Below are positions 9,190 to 20,936 of a DNA stretch of 64,000 nt, piece by piece. The notes under the pieces are model-generated. The model did not search any database. It was not told where the DNA came from and saw only the letters and a list, made by a program, of their open reading frames with translations. Origin of the DNA: Dyella thiooxydans (GTDB taxonomy: Bacteria > Pseudomonadota > Gammaproteobacteria > Xanthomonadales > Rhodanobacteraceae); the NCBI RefSeq assembly GCF_001641285.1, contig NZ_CP014841.1:1054001-1118000 (forward strand), read 5' to 3'. A program made the position numbers and the translations under genes. How positions within the stretch are numbered: the stretch's first letter is position 1; each line of letters starts with the position of its first letter.

Positions 9190-10422
9190 TCAGCTGGCTC
9201 GGGTTGCCACCACTGGCGGCACTGCAGCGGCACGAAGCGCCGGCACCAATACCGCGAGCTGGCCGATCATCCAGAGCGCGATCGCGCCTGCGGGGAGGTA
9301 GATCGACGGCATCCGCGGCAGCTCGTAGTGCTGCATAAGGAGCAGGTTCACGCCGTAGGCCAGCCCCATGCCCAGTGCGATGCCGAGGGTCGCCAGCAGG
9401 AAATTCTCGGTCTGGAAATAGCGAAGGATGTCGCCACGCGTGGCACCGAGGGCACGGCGTATGCCGATCGTTCGGCGACGTTGCGCCACCCAGAAGCTGG
9501 CCAGTCCCGCGATCCCCAGCGCCGTGATCGCGAGCATTGCCGCGATGACTCCTGCGAGCATGCCCGCCATGGCGCGGTCGCCCCCGAAGAAGCTTTGGCG
9601 CACCTCGTCATAGGTGCGCTTCTCGAGCACGATGCGATTCGGGTCGAGCCGTTGGAGGGCCACCAAGGCGGCTTTCAGCACCTGCTTGCGGTCACGCGCT
9701 GCGGTACGTATCACATAGCTGCCGCCCTCCGTCGCCGTCAGGCGTATCGGGTAGACAATGCTGTATTGGGGGCCATTCTGCAGATCGTCGGGGCGCGCCA
9801 GCGGACCGCTCACGCCGATCACCTGCAATGGGATGTCGTTGCCAACGTAGATCGTCTTGCCCAGCGCGTCCTGGCCAGGCCACAAGCGTGCAGCGACCGC
9901 CTGGGACACGATCACCGCGTGCGGCAGATGCGTCATGTCGTTGGTGTGCAGCGCGGGCATGACGGCCTTGTAGTCAAGCAGTTCGCCGGATCGGAAGTCG
10001 CGTCCCGCCAGTAGTCGAACCCCCAACGTGGCCAACAGGTTCTGTCCGTAGTAGCTGGCCACCTCCAGCGAGTCATGCTGCTGATTGGGGCGCAGCTTGA
10101 TGCCGCTGTTGGACATGGCGTAGCCGCTCAGGGGCAGCTGGTTTGCCAGCGCCACGGCCTGTACCCCGGCGATCTGCCGCAACGTGGCCAGATCGGCTTG
10201 TGCCTGCGCGTAGGCATCCGGGCGATCGCCCACGTAAGCAAACTGGATCTGCAGGAGTTGGTGCTCGGCGATGCCGCTGGGGATATCCATGCGCTGCAGA
10301 CGCTGGTGGATCAGGAATACCGCGTTGCAGACGATGGCGCAGGTCAGCGCGATCTGAACGATCAGCAGAAATGCCGTGGTCTTGTGCCGCAGCAGCGTGG
10401 AGAGAATCGGGCGGATTTCCAT
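9190..10422 (-). CDS. MacB-like ABC transporter permease (FtsX family), second of a pair
   Basis: A 410-residue permease: an N-terminal transmembrane helix (TAFLLIVQIALTCAIVCNAV), a large periplasmic MacB_PCD-type domain (about 45-270), then three helices of the FtsX fold (MAGMLAGVIAAMLAITALG, the IGIRRALGATRGDILRYF coupling loop, and a final pair near 330-400). It starts 1 bp after the preceding permease stop, so both belong to one operon. Such pairs normally work with a separate ATPase and often a periplasmic adaptor; neither is in this cluster. Substrate unknown; peptide or lipoprotein export or a sensory role is plausible. Confidence 0.85.
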   Translation of the reverse strand: MEIRPILSTLLRHKTTAFLLIVQIALTCAIVCNAVFLIHQRLQRMDIPSGIAEHQLLQIQFAYVGDRPDAYAQAQADLATLRQIAGVQAVALANQLPLSGYAMSNSGIKLRPNQQHDSLEVASYYGQNLLATLGVRLLAGRDFRSGELLDYKAVMPALHTNDMTHLPHAVIVSQAVAARLWPGQDALGKTIYVGNDIPLQVIGVSGPLARPDDLQNGPQYSIVYPIRLTATEGGSYVIRTAARDRKQVLKAALVALQRLDPNRIVLEKRTYDEVRQSFFGGDRAMAGMLAGVIAAMLAITALGIAGLASFWVAQRRRTIGIRRALGATRGDILRYFQTENFLLATLGIALGMGLAYGVNLLLMQHYELPRMPSIYLPAGAIALWMIGQLAVLVPALRAAAVPPVVATRAS

Positions 10423-10423
10423 G

Positions 10424-11722
10424 TCAGTGTCCCTTCAATTGCAGACCGGGGCTGACACGACAGGCACGCCATGCGGGCAGCACACCGGCCAACAGACTCG
10501 CTCCGACCGCCAACAGGAACGTCAGCAGCAGCATCGCGCCATCCAGGTGTGCGAGTGGTGCGTAGTCTGCCGGCTGCCGGCGTACCAGCCACAGGCCAAG
10601 GCAAGCCAGCAGCAGGCCGCCCAAGCCACCGGCCAGGCCGACCACGCCGGATTCCACCAGCAATTGGACGAACAGCGCCCGCCGCGATGCACCCAGTGCC
10701 CGGCGCACCCCCAGCTCGGGTGCGCGACGCAGGAACTTGGCCAGCATCAACCCCACCGTGTTCACCAGGCACACGAGCAGGAACCCCAGCGCCAGCCAGG
10801 TTTGCAGTTGGACATCACCTGGCACGACCTGCCGGTAATCCAGCCACTGCATCAGGTCGCGCAACCGTACATTGGGTGGGCGCTGGAAACGGCCGAGCGA
10901 CTCCTGCTCCTCCGAGTAATGGACAAGGAACTGCCGGTAGGCAGCTACCTGCGCTTGCGTGTGCAGCTGCACCCAGAACTGCAGCCACACGCAAGGCGCC
11001 GCCGGGGTGGCATCGGCCCCGCCGTTGCCCCAGCAATCGGCGCCGCCGAGGTGTGCGAGGTGCAGATCCTGCGAGGTGGACAACGGCAGGTAGACGCCCT
11101 CATGGCTGCCGTAGTTCTTGACGTTGAGATCATAGAAGTGCGGGTCCGGACGCCAGTCCCCCAGCACGCCGATGATGCGAAGCGCATGCCCATCCACGCG
11201 GAGCATGCGACCTCGGCTGTCCCTGCCTCCGAACAACCTGTCGTTGAGCCGGCTGCTGATCACGGCGACCGCCGCGCTGGCGGCATCTTCGGATGCACCC
11301 CAGGCATGTCCATACCTGAACGGCACGCGGAACATGGGGAAGAAGTCGGCAGTGGTGTAGCGAGCAGGCTCGTAGAACGGGTCGAGTGCCGACTGCGCGG
11401 GCTGGATGGCCACCGATCCGCCCGTCATCAAGGCCTGGTGATCCGCCCGCTTAGCCTGCAACAGATTCATGCCATCGATCCAGGTGACCTGGTCCGGCGG
11501 CTCGGCCCGGGGTTGGTAGCCTTGCATGTCGCGCGGGTCGAGTTGCGGTGCGTACAGCGTGCTGCTGGCGTCGGGCAAAGGGTTGCCCGACAGCACATGC
11601 AGCACCGTCAACGTGGTCATGCTGGCGCCTATGCCGAGCGCGATCGCCGCCACCATCAGTGCGGTAAGCGCCTTGTTGCGCACGAGGCTGTGCAGCGCGA
11701 GATCGAGGTAGTAGCCGAACAT
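10424..11722 (-). CDS. MacB-like ABC transporter permease (FtsX family), first of a pair
   Basis: A 432-residue paralogue of the next gene with the same plan: N-terminal helix (ALTALMVAAIALGIGASMTTL), periplasmic domain from about 50 to 290, and three C-terminal helices with the cytoplasmic coupling motif LGVRRALGASRRALF. It lies 107 bp downstream of the LytTR regulator on the same strand. In other Xanthomonads similar permease pairs sit with an ATPase and an HlyD-type protein, which are absent here. Confidence 0.85.
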   Translation of the reverse strand: MFGYYLDLALHSLVRNKALTALMVAAIALGIGASMTTLTVLHVLSGNPLPDASSTLYAPQLDPRDMQGYQPRAEPPDQVTWIDGMNLLQAKRADHQALMTGGSVAIQPAQSALDPFYEPARYTTADFFPMFRVPFRYGHAWGASEDAASAAVAVISSRLNDRLFGGRDSRGRMLRVDGHALRIIGVLGDWRPDPHFYDLNVKNYGSHEGVYLPLSTSQDLHLAHLGGADCWGNGGADATPAAPCVWLQFWVQLHTQAQVAAYRQFLVHYSEEQESLGRFQRPPNVRLRDLMQWLDYRQVVPGDVQLQTWLALGFLLVCLVNTVGLMLAKFLRRAPELGVRRALGASRRALFVQLLVESGVVGLAGGLGGLLLACLGLWLVRRQPADYAPLAHLDGAMLLLTFLLAVGASLLAGVLPAWRACRVSPGLQLKGH

Positions 11723-11829
11723 GCCTTTCTTCCTCCCGGACCTTCCGTGTTTGCGGGAGATTGATCGGTCGCCAGCAAGCGCGCGACGGATCGGGGGCGA
11801 AAGGAGACGCCGGCGTGGCGAGGTGGACG

Positions 11830-12566
11830 TTACTGCCCCAAGCGGGCGAACAGCGCCTCGCGATATCGGCGGCTGAGACGGAGGATGCGACCGTTGTTCA
11901 GGTGGATCTCGTAGTCGCCCTTGAAGAGCGGCGTGAGCGAGCCGATCGAGCCGAGGTTGACGGCTGTCGACTTGTGTATCCGCACAAAGCTCTGCTCACC
12001 CAATTGGGACAACAGGTCCTGCAGCGTCCTTCTCACCAGGTAGGTACGCACCGCCGTGTGCACGTGAACGTAGTTGTCGTCGGCCTGCAGCCACTCGATC
12101 GAGGCCGCATCGATCAGCTGCAGCCGCTCGCCATCTGGCACCAGCAGGCGGTCGCAGACCGGAGAGTGCTCACGTCCGATCGCGACCGCAGCTGCGCCGG
12201 GCTGATGCGTCCGGATCCTCTCCCTCACCCGCTGCACGGTTCGTGCGAGACGTTCCCGGTCGTAGGGTTTCAGCAGGTAATCGACAGCGTTGAGGTCGAA
12301 TGCCTTCACCGCATGCTCGTCGAACGCGGTCACGAAGACGATAAGTGGCGCGCTCGACGGCTCGAGTTGTGCCGCGACCTGGAGCCCCGACAGGGTCGGC
12401 ATCTGGACATCGAGAAAGGCTACATCCGGTTGGCATCGGTCGATGCACTGGGACGCAGAAAAGCCGTCTTCTGCCGATCCCACCACGGTCATGTCCGCCT
12501 GTTCGGAGAGCCAGTGCTGGAGCTTCTCGCGAGCAGGTGCCTCGTCGTCGGCGATTACCACGCGGA

Positions 12567-12570
<4 letters not shown>
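11830..12570 (-). CDS. LytTR-family response regulator
   Basis: A 246-residue regulator: CheY-like receiver (residues 1-115) with acidic pocket ADDE and phospho-acceptor D54 in FLDVQMP, switch residue in VTAF and Lys in LLKPY; then a LytTR DNA-binding domain (about 140-246, WLQADDNYVHVHT, RIHKSTAVNLGSI). It overlaps the sensor kinase gene by ATGA, a standard LytS/LytTR operon. Probable targets are its own operon and the adjacent permeases. Confidence 0.9.
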
Positions 12571-14858
<2,288 letters not shown>

Positions 14859-15026
14859 CTCCGGCCACCCGCGCGATCATCGGAGCCGTGCCCGATGCGC
14901 GTCCGGCGTGGTTGGCGCCAGACGCGGAACACGCCCGAGCCGTTGCGGCTCGGAAAGCACTTTTTCCTAACGCCTGCCAGCCCATGATGCCGGCCCCTGC
15001 TTCGCGAAGCCCTCCGGGAGCCATCG

Positions 15027-15275
15027 ATGATCTTCACCGTGTTTCTTGTCAGTGCGGACGACGCGAAAATCGAGCACCTGGAGGAGGCGCCCGAGCTGCT
15101 CGACTACGACGGACGCCCGTTCTCGCTGCGCGGCGGCCCGCGGACACCGCAACCGACCGACCATGCTTGGGATCCCGTCGCCGTATATGCCCCGGACGAA
15201 CTGAGCGAAGAGGAATTCCTGGAACTGTTCGAGATCCACAAGAAGCGGGTGCCGGAGTTGAACCTGAGGTATTGA
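15027..15275 (+). CDS. Small hypothetical protein (82 aa)
   Basis: An 82-residue acidic protein (MIFTVFLVSADD..., with the Glu-rich stretch DELSEEEFLELFEIHKK). GGGAG sits 7 bp before the ATG and codon use matches neighbours, so it is probably real. No membrane segment or known domain is recognised. It lies alone between the reductase and the convergent mug gene. Confidence 0.6.
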   Translation: MIFTVFLVSADDAKIEHLEEAPELLDYDGRPFSLRGGPRTPQPTDHAWDPVAVYAPDELSEEEFLELFEIHKKRVPELNLRY

Positions 15276-15395
15276 ACGGCCGCGCCAGCGGTCGCCGTCA
15301 CCGGCCCTGCCCGCCGCGGCACCCGGAGCGACTGCTCCCGGCTTCAGGAATTCCCGTGCGTCGGATGACACGGCGGCGAGCCCCAGCATTCACGT

Positions 15396-15929
15396 TCACG
15401 CGGCAGTAGACGCCATGGTCGCCGGGCACGCGGCAAGGCGCAGCGCGCGGTAGGCGTCCACCAGCTCGGCCAGGCCGAAGGCACGATTCCGCCCGCTCGG
15501 ATTGGGCAGCACCCAGACGGTACTGCCGTGGATCGTTTCCGGCTGCCGGCCCCACGTGACGGCCGTTCGCCCGGAGAGCGTGCCGTACGCGACCTTGCCG
15601 AGAAAGGCGATGCAGCCGGGGCGGTAGCGAGCGATCTTCTGCTCGAGGGCAGCAGCGGCGGCGAGAAATTCCGCGGTCGACAGTTCGTCGGCGCGCGCCG
15701 TGGGCCGCTCGACCACCGAGGTCAAGCCACACCGATAACCCAGCAGCAGGCGGTCATCCTCGGGGCGCAGCCGCCGGTCGGTAAAACCGGCCAGATGCAG
15801 GGTCTGCCAGAAGCGGTTGCCGCGGCCCGCGAAGTGGTGCCCGCTGGCCGCCGCATGCAGGCCCGGGTTGATGCCGCAGAACACCACGGCCAGGCCCTCG
15901 ACGAGGAGGTCGGGCAGTGCGTCAGCCAT
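15396..15929 (-). CDS. mug: G/U mismatch-specific uracil-DNA glycosylase (Mug)
   Basis: A 177-residue Mug/TDG-type uracil-DNA glycosylase, which removes uracil and ethenocytosine mispaired with G. The active-site motif GINPG (about residues 19-23), with FWQTLHLAGF and the intercalation motif NPSGRNR, is diagnostic. Length fits E. coli Mug (168). The start MADALPDLL follows a short gap after the TetR stop on the same strand. No operon partner in DNA repair is present nearby. Confidence 0.93.
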   Translation of the reverse strand: MADALPDLLVEGLAVVFCGINPGLHAAASGHHFAGRGNRFWQTLHLAGFTDRRLRPEDDRLLLGYRCGLTSVVERPTARADELSTAEFLAAAAALEQKIARYRPGCIAFLGKVAYGTLSGRTAVTWGRQPETIHGSTVWVLPNPSGRNRAFGLAELVDAYRALRLAACPATMASTAA

Positions 15930-15991
15930 GGCTCGACGCGGCGGTGCGGCCGGCTCCGGGAGTGCTTGCGGGCATGGGGCGCGGGACCCGC

Positions 15992-16621
15992 TTATCCGCA
16001 GATCACGGCGACGGCCTGTTCGGCGAACCGCCGCAGGTCTGCACGGGAGCTGCCGGCACGCGCCCGGATGGCCATCGTCTGCATCGTGGCGGTGGCGAGC
16101 ATCGCCAGTGCCTCCGGGTCGGCGCACGGCTTGAGTTCGCCGGTCTCCTGCGCAAGGCGCAGACGCGCCGCGAAGTCGGCATCGAGCTTGCGGAACCCGT
16201 CGCTGACCACCTTGCGGGTCTGTGCATCGTGCACCGCTTCGGTGACGGCGGTTCCCACCACGAAGCATCCACGCGCCCGGCCGCGGCCAGAGAAATAGAT
16301 CGACAGTGCCGCGTCGTAGACGGCCATCAGCGCCTGGTCGAGCGGCAGGTCTCCCCCAAGTGCCTCCCGCATCGCGGCGAGCTTGAGCTCCCAGTACGCG
16401 TTCAGCGCCTTCAGGTAGATGGCGCGCTTGTCGCCGAATGCGGCCCGCAGGCTGGGTCGGTTCATGCCGGTCGCCGCGGCGATGTCGTCGAGGGAGGTGC
16501 CGGCATAGCCGGTCTTCCAGAAAGCGTCGGTGGCCTGCTGCAGCGCCGCCGCCGGCTCGTAGGCACGCGGCCGCCCGCGGGGCTTGCGTGCGCTCTCGTC
16601 TTTTTTTGTTCCGTTCTGCAT
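15992..16621 (-). CDS. TetR/AcrR family transcriptional regulator
   Basis: A 209-residue repressor-type regulator: basic N-terminus (KPRGRPRAYEP), TetR helix-turn-helix about residues 20-62 (GYAGTSLDDIAAATGMNR) and a ligand-binding domain resembling the TetR_C_16/PsrA-like group (ARGCFVVGTA). It is divergent from the EmrAB-OMF efflux operon, a classic repressor-pump arrangement. A 12-bp palindrome 37 bp upstream of its start is a good operator candidate. Confidence 0.9.
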   Translation of the reverse strand: MQNGTKKDESARKPRGRPRAYEPAAALQQATDAFWKTGYAGTSLDDIAAATGMNRPSLRAAFGDKRAIYLKALNAYWELKLAAMREALGGDLPLDQALMAVYDAALSIYFSGRGRARGCFVVGTAVTEAVHDAQTRKVVSDGFRKLDADFAARLRLAQETGELKPCADPEALAMLATATMQTMAIRARAGSSRADLRRFAEQAVAVICG

Positions 16622-16657
16622 AAAAACCCTTGAAGACCGTCGATGGCGTGAATATTA

Positions 16658-16669
16658 TACGGCTCCGTA
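16658..16669. promoter_or_regulatory. Putative TetR operator palindrome
   Basis: TACGGCTCCGTA is a TACGG/CCGTA palindrome with a 2-base centre, in a locally AT-rich stretch (AATATTATAC before, AAAATTCAA after) between the divergent TetR and EmrA genes. An overlapping TATTAT could be a -10 element. Position and symmetry suggest autoregulation and control of the efflux operon. Confidence 0.5.
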
Positions 16670-16845
16670 CAAAATTCAACGGACGCCCGGTCCACCCCGA
16701 AGGACACCTGTGCCAGGTGCGGCTACCAGCCGCCGGATCGCGCAGTTCAGGGCGCCACAGCGCACGCAGGACACCCACGGTGGCGATGCCGCCCCACCAC
16801 CGCGCCGGCGACGGCGTCACTCACTCGAGATACCGGATCCAGACC

Positions 16846-17958
16846 ATGCATCAGGAAGTCGACGACAACACGAAGGCCCCGGACACGGGGCACGGGCATG
16901 CGGCTTCGACCCGCACGACGAAGGAAGGGCTGCGCTGGCCATTGATGCTTGCCCTGCCGGTGGTACTGGCGTTGGGCGGTGCCGCCTGGTTCCTCGCCGA
17001 CATGCGCTACGTCTCGACGGACGATGCGTTCGTGCGCGCGGCGAGGGACTCGATCAACGCCCGGGTGTCCGGCCAGGTGGTGGAGATCCGGGTGAAGGAC
17101 AACCAGCGGGTCCGCAAAGGCCAGTTGCTGTTTCGTGTCGATCCGCAGCCGTACCGGATTGCCGTGGCCCAGGCCCAGGCGCGGCTGGCCAGTGCGCGCC
17201 TGCAGATCGAGGCGCTGAAGGCGACCTATCGCCAGCAACTGGCCGACTCGCTTTCTGCCCGCGATGCGGCCGACTTCGACCGGCGCGAATTCGCGCGCAA
17301 GAAAGGATTGCTCGCATCGAACTTCGCCTCCCGCGCCGCCTATGAACGCGCCGAGACGGACTTCAAGGTCGCCCGGCAACACCTCGCCTCGGTGCAGCAG
17401 CAGGTCGCGCGGACCGTGGCCGGGCTGGACGGCAATCCGGACATCGACGTGGATCGGCATCCGGCGGTACGTGAAGCCCGGGCCCAACTGGACCGCGCGC
17501 GGCTGGACCTGTCCTACACCAACGTCGTCGCGCCCGATGACGGCATCGTGACCCATGTCGATGACCTCCAGGTGGGCGACTTCGTCCACGGCGGGGCGGC
17601 GGTGTTTTCGATGATCTCCAGCCGCGACGTGTGGATCGAGGCCAACTTCCGCGAGACCGGCCTGACCCGGATGCGCCCGGGACAGCCCGCGACCGTGGCG
17701 GTGGACGCCTATCCCGGGCACCCGTTCCGCGCCCATGTGGTGAGCATGAGTCCCGGCACCGGGTCGGATCTCTCGGTGCTGCCGCCGGAGAACGCCACCG
17801 GCAACTGGGTGAAGGTGGTCCAGCGCTTGCCGGTGCGCCTCGAGCTCGATGCCCCCGATGCGCGCTGGCCGCTGTATTCCGGCATCAGCGTGACCGCGCG
17901 GGTGGATACCCGGGCGCAACGGACGCCGGCCGGGAGCGTCGCGGACACACGCCTGTGA
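16846..17958 (+). CDS. EmrA/HlyD-family membrane fusion protein
   Basis: A 370-residue periplasmic adaptor: cytoplasmic N-tail, one transmembrane helix (about 31-50, LMLALPVVLALGGAAWFL), a split lipoyl/biotinyl domain (INARVSGQVVEIRVKDNQRV early; IVTHVDDLQVGDFV late), an alpha-hairpin (about 105-215) and a beta-barrel. The start MHQEVDD is the last Met before the TM helix; a longer frame to 16630 would overlap the presumed operator region. It connects the EmrB-type pump to the outer membrane channel. The stop overlaps the GTG start of emrB. Confidence 0.9.
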   Translation: MHQEVDDNTKAPDTGHGHAASTRTTKEGLRWPLMLALPVVLALGGAAWFLADMRYVSTDDAFVRAARDSINARVSGQVVEIRVKDNQRVRKGQLLFRVDPQPYRIAVAQAQARLASARLQIEALKATYRQQLADSLSARDAADFDRREFARKKGLLASNFASRAAYERAETDFKVARQHLASVQQQVARTVAGLDGNPDIDVDRHPAVREARAQLDRARLDLSYTNVVAPDDGIVTHVDDLQVGDFVHGGAAVFSMISSRDVWIEANFRETGLTRMRPGQPATVAVDAYPGHPFRAHVVSMSPGTGSDLSVLPPENATGNWVKVVQRLPVRLELDAPDARWPLYSGISVTARVDTRAQRTPAGSVADTRL

Positions 17959-19451
17959 GCAGCTCCCCTGCCCCGGGCGCGACGGCGTTTGGCCATCGCG
18001 TCATCGTCGCCGCCGCCCTGCTCGCGACCTATATGCAGGCGGTCAACATCTCGCTGCCGAATGCCGCGGTGCTGCATATCCAGGGCAGCCTGTCGATGAC
18101 CGACGACGAGATCGGCTGGGTGTTCACTTCCTATATCGCGGCGAGCGCCATCGTGATGCCGCTGATGCACTGGCTGGCTGCGCGGTTCGGGCGCAAGACC
18201 GTGTTCCAGACGTCCATCGTGCTGTTCGGCGTGGCGCTGGTGCTCGACACGCTGGCCACGACACCGCTGCAGTTCGTGGCCGCGCGCATCTTCCAGGGGG
18301 CCGCGGGCGGGACGCTTGCGCCCCTGTCCATGGCGATCCTGCTCGACGAACTGCCGCCGTTGCGGCACGGGCGGATCGGCATGGTGTGGAGCGTGACCTC
18401 GCTGCTCGGCATCCTCAGCGGGCCGGGCATCGGCGGCTGGCTCAGCGAGACCTGCGGCTGGCATGCGCTGTTCTGGTTCAGCCTGCCGATGGTCGCGTTC
18501 ATCCTGCCGGCCATGGGCCTGTACCTGCCCGAGAAGAAATTCGCCAAGGGTCCGCCACTCGACGTCTTCGGGCTGCTCACTTTCACCCTGGGCGTCGCGG
18601 GGCTGCAGATGCTGCTCGATCGCGGCGAGCGCCTGGAATGGTTCGCCTCGACCGAGATCCGGGTGGAAGCCGTCGTCTCGGCGCTGGGCTTCTACCTGTA
18701 CATCGTGCACGCGCTGACGCGGCGGGAGCACTTCCTCAACAAGGCGCTGTTCCGGGACCGCAATTTCGGGCTCAGCGCGATCATCTTCTTCGCCTTCGGC
18801 TTCGTGCTGTTGCCGACGCTGGCGCTGACCTCGCCGATGCTGGAGGAACTGCTCGGCTACCCCGCCGACACCGCCGGCTACCTCACGATCCCGCGCGGTG
18901 CCGCGCTGATCGGCGCGTTGATGCTGACCTGGCGCGCGCCCCGGGTGATCGACAACCGGCTGCTGGTCGCCGTCGGCATGGCGCTGGTGATCTATGCCAA
19001 CTGGCGCATGCTCGGTTACTCGCCACTGATGGATGGTATGCCGGTGATGGTCGCCGGTGCGCTCCAGGGTGCGGGCCTGGGCATGATGATGCCCGCGCTC
19101 ACCCGGGAAGCCTTCGGCACGCTGGACCCCAAGTTCCGCGCCGAGGGCACGGTGCTGTTCAACCTGTCGCGGCTGTACGGCAGCACGATCGGCGTCGCGA
19201 TCGTGCAGATCTACTTCTACAACAACACCCAGGCCATACACCTGGCGCTCGCCAGGCATCTGCGGCCCTACGGCGTCGCCGCGCAGGCGAGCGGCCCGCT
19301 CGCGGGGCCGGCACTCGGCGCGATCAACGAGATGGTCACCGGCCAGGCGGCACTGATCGCGGTGATCGGCCAGTTCAAGCTGCTGATGCTGGTGATGCTC
19401 GCGGCCAGCCCGCTGGTCCTGTTCCTCCGCAAACCCCGCCAACGCCTGTGA
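17955..19451 (+). CDS. DHA2-family MFS drug efflux permease (EmrB-like)
   Basis: A 498-residue, 14-helix major facilitator. It begins with GTG at 17955, overlapping the adaptor stop by GTGA. Typical DHA2 marks are ATYMQAVNISLPNAA in helix 1, the motif-A loop WLAARFGRKTVFQ and the motif-C-type GILSGPGIGGWL. With the adaptor and the lipoprotein channel it forms a proton-driven tripartite pump for hydrophobic toxins or drugs. Substrate range is unknown. Confidence 0.92.
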   Translation: MSSSPAPGATAFGHRVIVAAALLATYMQAVNISLPNAAVLHIQGSLSMTDDEIGWVFTSYIAASAIVMPLMHWLAARFGRKTVFQTSIVLFGVALVLDTLATTPLQFVAARIFQGAAGGTLAPLSMAILLDELPPLRHGRIGMVWSVTSLLGILSGPGIGGWLSETCGWHALFWFSLPMVAFILPAMGLYLPEKKFAKGPPLDVFGLLTFTLGVAGLQMLLDRGERLEWFASTEIRVEAVVSALGFYLYIVHALTRREHFLNKALFRDRNFGLSAIIFFAFGFVLLPTLALTSPMLEELLGYPADTAGYLTIPRGAALIGALMLTWRAPRVIDNRLLVAVGMALVIYANWRMLGYSPLMDGMPVMVAGALQGAGLGMMMPALTREAFGTLDPKFRAEGTVLFNLSRLYGSTIGVAIVQIYFYNNTQAIHLALARHLRPYGVAAQASGPLAGPALGAINEMVTGQAALIAVIGQFKLLMLVMLAASPLVLFLRKPRQRL

Positions 19452-19467
19452 CAGGCCGGAGCCGCGC

Positions 19468-20919
19468 ATGAAACTGTCTGGATCATCCCTTTCCCGGCGC
19501 GTCGCCCGGGCGGCGCTGTTTGCCGCCCCGGCCCTGCTCCTGTCGGCCTGCATGGTCGGCCCCGACTTCTCGCGACCGGCCGCACCCGCCTCGCGCCACT
19601 ACGACCTGCAGGCCGAGCGGGCGCTCACCGCGCCGGGCGTGCCAGGCAGCGCGCAGCGCATCGACGCGGATCGCGCGCCCACCGACGACTGGTGGGCGGT
19701 GTTCGGCTCGCCGAAGCTGGACCAGCTCATGCGCCAGGCGGTCGCCGGCAACCTGGACCTCGACGCTGCCGATGCGACCATCGCCCAGGCGAACGAAGCC
19801 GTCGCCGCGGCCGGTGGTGCGCTGCTGCCGCAGCTGGATATCGCCGCCCAGGGCGGGCGCCAAGGCACGGGGCACGGAACCACCACCCAGTACGCGGTCG
19901 GTCCGCAGGTCAGTTTCGATTTCGACCTCTTCGGCGGCAACCGCCGGCGAATCGAGGCGCAGGCGGCGCTGGCCGAGCTGCAGTGTCATCGATTCGATGC
20001 CGCCTACCTGACCGTGACCGGCGATGTCGCCCGCCAGGCCATCCTGCTCGCCTCGGCGCGGGCGCAGATGGACGCGCTCGACGAGCTGCTGGCCGACGAC
20101 CGCAGGAATCTCGAGCTGGTCCGCTCCGCCGAGCGCTACGGCAGCGCGACCCAGGTCGACGTCGCGCTCGCGCTGAATCAGCTCGCGCAGGACCAGACCT
20201 TGCTGCCGCCGCTGGCGCAGCAGCGGGATACGGCGCGGCACGCGCTGTCCGTGCTTGCGGGGAAAGGTCCCGCCGACTGGACGCCGCCGGACTTCGCGCT
20301 GTCCGATTTCGCGCTGCCGGCCGAGCTTCCCCTCACCCTGCCCTCCGAGCTCGCGCGCCAACGCCCGGACATCCTCGAAGCCGAGGCCGAACTCCACGCG
20401 GCGAGCGCCGCGATCGGCGTGGCCACCGCGGACCTCTATCCGCACCTGCAGCTCTCCGCCTCGGTGAGCCGGGCCGGGCCGGGCGCAGGCACGCTTTGGG
20501 GTGTCGCCGGGGCGTTGACCGCACCGCTCTTCCACGGCGGTACCCTCAAGGCGAACCGCCGCGGCGCCGTCGACGCCTACCAGGCCAGCTTCGCGATCTA
20601 CCGGCAAACGGTGATCCGCTCGCTGGGCCAGGTGGCCGACCTGCTGCAGGCGATCCATCACGACAACGAGGAATACGCGGCGCAGCAGCGCGCATTGAAC
20701 GCCGCGGGAACCAGCCTGCGGATCAGCCAGGCGGGCTACCAGGCGGGCGAGACCGGGCTGCTGCAGGTACTCGACGCCCAGCGGGCCTACCAGCACGCCT
20801 TGATCGGGCAGCTCCGCGCAAAGACGGCGCAGTACCTCGACACGGCGCAGCTCTCCGTCGCGCTGGGTGGCCATTCCGATAGCGCTCTTGCGCGCAGGAT
20901 GGCCCGCGACAACGAATGA
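19468..20919 (+). CDS. NodT/OprM-family outer membrane efflux lipoprotein
   Basis: A 483-residue outer membrane factor. The lipobox LLSAC puts the acylated Cys at residue 28; two repeated OEP domains follow (about 70-270 and 280-470), with the typical entry WWAVFGSPKLDQLM and AELHAASAAIGVATADLYP. It completes the EmrAB tripartite pump, 16 bp after emrB. Its stop overlaps an upstream ATG of the next gene, but that gene more likely starts at 20937. Confidence 0.93.
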   Translation: MKLSGSSLSRRVARAALFAAPALLLSACMVGPDFSRPAAPASRHYDLQAERALTAPGVPGSAQRIDADRAPTDDWWAVFGSPKLDQLMRQAVAGNLDLDAADATIAQANEAVAAAGGALLPQLDIAAQGGRQGTGHGTTTQYAVGPQVSFDFDLFGGNRRRIEAQAALAELQCHRFDAAYLTVTGDVARQAILLASARAQMDALDELLADDRRNLELVRSAERYGSATQVDVALALNQLAQDQTLLPPLAQQRDTARHALSVLAGKGPADWTPPDFALSDFALPAELPLTLPSELARQRPDILEAEAELHAASAAIGVATADLYPHLQLSASVSRAGPGAGTLWGVAGALTAPLFHGGTLKANRRGAVDAYQASFAIYRQTVIRSLGQVADLLQAIHHDNEEYAAQQRALNAAGTSLRISQAGYQAGETGLLQVLDAQRAYQHALIGQLRAKTAQYLDTAQLSVALGGHSDSALARRMARDNE

Positions 20920-20936
20920 TGACCTGGAGAACCGAC

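Noticed and set aside
8967-9233. An 88-codon minus-strand frame
   Set aside because: Overlaps the end of the permease gene and has no recognisable feature.
16792-16845. Longer start for the EmrA-type adaptor (MPPHHRAG)
   Set aside because: Adds a Pro/His-rich segment not typical of the family; the start at 16846 places a short tail before the membrane helix.
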